NCBI GenBank assembly: GCA_018240585.1
Contig: JAFEFM010000112.1
Span: forward strand, 1-44,520
From: Pseudomonadota bacterium
GTDB taxonomy: Bacteria > Pseudomonadota > Gammaproteobacteria > Burkholderiales > Rhodocyclaceae
DNA: 44,520 nucleotides
Direction: 5' to 3'
The translations under genes and the position numbers were made by a program. Under the pieces are notes generated by a model, which searched no databases, had not been told where the DNA came from, and saw only the letters and a list, made by a program, of their open reading frames with translations. Below are positions 44,169-44,520 of the stretch, in pieces. Position 1 is the stretch's first letter. Each line of letters opens with the position of its first letter.

Positions 44169-44374
44169 ACGATATGCTGTCCGTCACGTTCTGCGTGGCG
44201 TTCCCGCAGCCCCGGCCAAGCAAGGGTTTTGTTTAACGATCGCCTTGCGAGTGGTTCACCGCGGTATGCAATGCGTTACATGCCGCCGGCAGGCGGACGT
44301 TTTCCGGCGGACGTTCTCCGTCTGCTGAGAGACATTTGCATCTGCACCTACACAACGGAAAACACCTCGATCCA
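44169..44374. other. Right-end noncoding stretch of the element
   Basis: No gene is supported. A 60-codon open frame overlaps the vsr end but has no family likeness or ribosome site. GGCGGACGTT is repeated at 44292-44301 and 44306-44315, 14 bp apart, close to attR. Confidence 0.4.
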
Positions 44375-44386
44375 GTGCCCAGTTTC

Positions 44387-44408
44387 ATCCTCTCTGGCGC
44401 GCCAAACA
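44387..44408 (+). repeat. attR: right element junction
   Basis: This 22-base copy of the tRNA-Arg 3' end (19 matches) contains the exact GGCGCGCCA core at 44396-44404. Just inside it, GTGCCCAGTTT at 44375-44385 is the exact complement of the left-end AAACTGGGCAC at 18945-18955. The chromosomal side starts at about 44405. Confidence 0.85.
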
Positions 44409-44428
44409 AGTCAATGGGTCAGGTCTTC

Positions 44429-44451
44429 ACGGGCCTGGCCCGTTTTGTTTT
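44429..44451 (+). terminator. Displaced original terminator of tRNA-Arg
   Basis: ACGGGC-CTG-GCCCGT followed by TTTGTTTT is a standard intrinsic terminator. It lies 25 bp past the attR core. In the uninterrupted chromosome it would sit about 25 bp after the tRNA CCA end, so it was probably the native tRNA terminator before insertion. The rest of the window (44452-44520) shows no supportable gene; an ATG at 44492 opens a frame that runs off the end. Confidence 0.65.
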
Positions 44452-44520
44452 GGGCCAGCCGCGTTCCGTTGCTCCGGGCTCACGAGCGGTCGGCGATGGA
44501 ACATTTTGCCCGCTGGTTCG

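Larger units (their letters stand above)
18935..44404. mobile_element. 25.5 kb integrative mobilizable element with defence cargo in tRNA-Arg(CCG)
   Basis: The ends are defined by the 22-base imperfect repeats at 18917-18938 and 44387-44408. The crossover lies somewhere in the shared GGCGCGCCA, so the edges are uncertain by up to 9 bases. The element has its own large serine recombinase, a MobC-like protein, a relaxase and an oriT candidate. It has no type IV secretion genes, which fits mobilization by a helper. No phage structural genes are present. Cargo: an RT-nitrilase and an eight-gene DISARM-like operon. Third codon positions are less GC-biased than in the chromosome on the left, which agrees with transfer. 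Confidence 0.88.

Noticed and set aside
44146-44328. 60-codon open frame after vsr
   Set aside because: It overlaps the end of vsr, lacks a ribosome site and has no recognisable features.
18935-44404. Prophage
   Set aside because: No capsid, tail, terminase or lysis genes are present; relaxase and MobC-like genes point to a mobilizable element.

Overview
The window is chromosomal DNA of a high-GC betaproteobacterium, most likely Rhodocyclales (Thauera/Azoarcus-like), interrupted by a 25.5 kb integrative mobilizable element that carries antiphage defence genes. The lineage call is inference. It rests on the gene order gatBAC / mreBCD-mrdA-rodA-rlpA-dacC-dat-ybeD-lipB-lipA, on codon third positions that are nearly all G or C in bases 1-18,700, and on the protein sequences.

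Region 1 (1-18,934) is core genome. gatB (cut by the window edge), a small lipoprotein, gatA and gatC lie on the minus strand. They are divergent from a compact cell-shape and wall cluster: mreB, mreC, mreD, mrdA (PBP2), rodA, rlpA, dacC. A class IV aminotransferase, a DUF493 protein, lipB and lipA (lipoate synthesis) follow with coupled starts. Next come a pentapeptide-repeat protein and a TlpA-type thioredoxin (minus), a DUF4197 protein and a Rep-type helicase (plus), a lipoprotein cytochrome c (minus), and tRNA-Arg(CCG).

Region 2 (about 18,935-44,404) is the element. It sits exactly at the 3' end of tRNA-Arg. Imperfect direct repeats (attL 18,917-18,938; attR 44,387-44,408) lie exactly 25,470 bp apart, and the terminator that probably once followed the tRNA now lies just beyond attR. 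Joining the ends in silico gives an attP with an 11-bp perfect inverted repeat spanning 51 bp around a GGCGCGCC core, as expected for a large serine recombinase. That recombinase gene lies at the left end, and its last 18 codons and stop come from the antisense strand of the tRNA gene. A minus-strand operon runs inward: GIY-YIG-like protein, Lon-like AAA ATPase, a 186-aa unknown, then (after a hairpin-rich oriT candidate) MobC-like, relaxase, an 87-aa protein and the recombinase. It begins at a good promoter next to a 16-bp palindrome, beside a divergent small HTH regulator.

The plus-strand cargo is (a) a 1325-aa reverse transcriptase-nitrilase fusion (DRT type 1-like) and (b) an eight-gene, largely start/stop-overlapping operon: AIPR protein, unknown A, unknown B (possibly DrmE-like), NERD nuclease-SF1 helicase, DrmA-like helicase, DrmB-like DUF1998 protein, cytosine-5 DNA methyltransferase and Vsr endonuclease. 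This resembles class 2 DISARM but lacks a recognisable phospholipase-D DrmC and gains AIPR, a NERD-helicase and Vsr. It is the best candidate here for a variant or undescribed defence system.

Region 3 (44,405-44,520) is chromosome again: the displaced terminator and no gene that can be supported.
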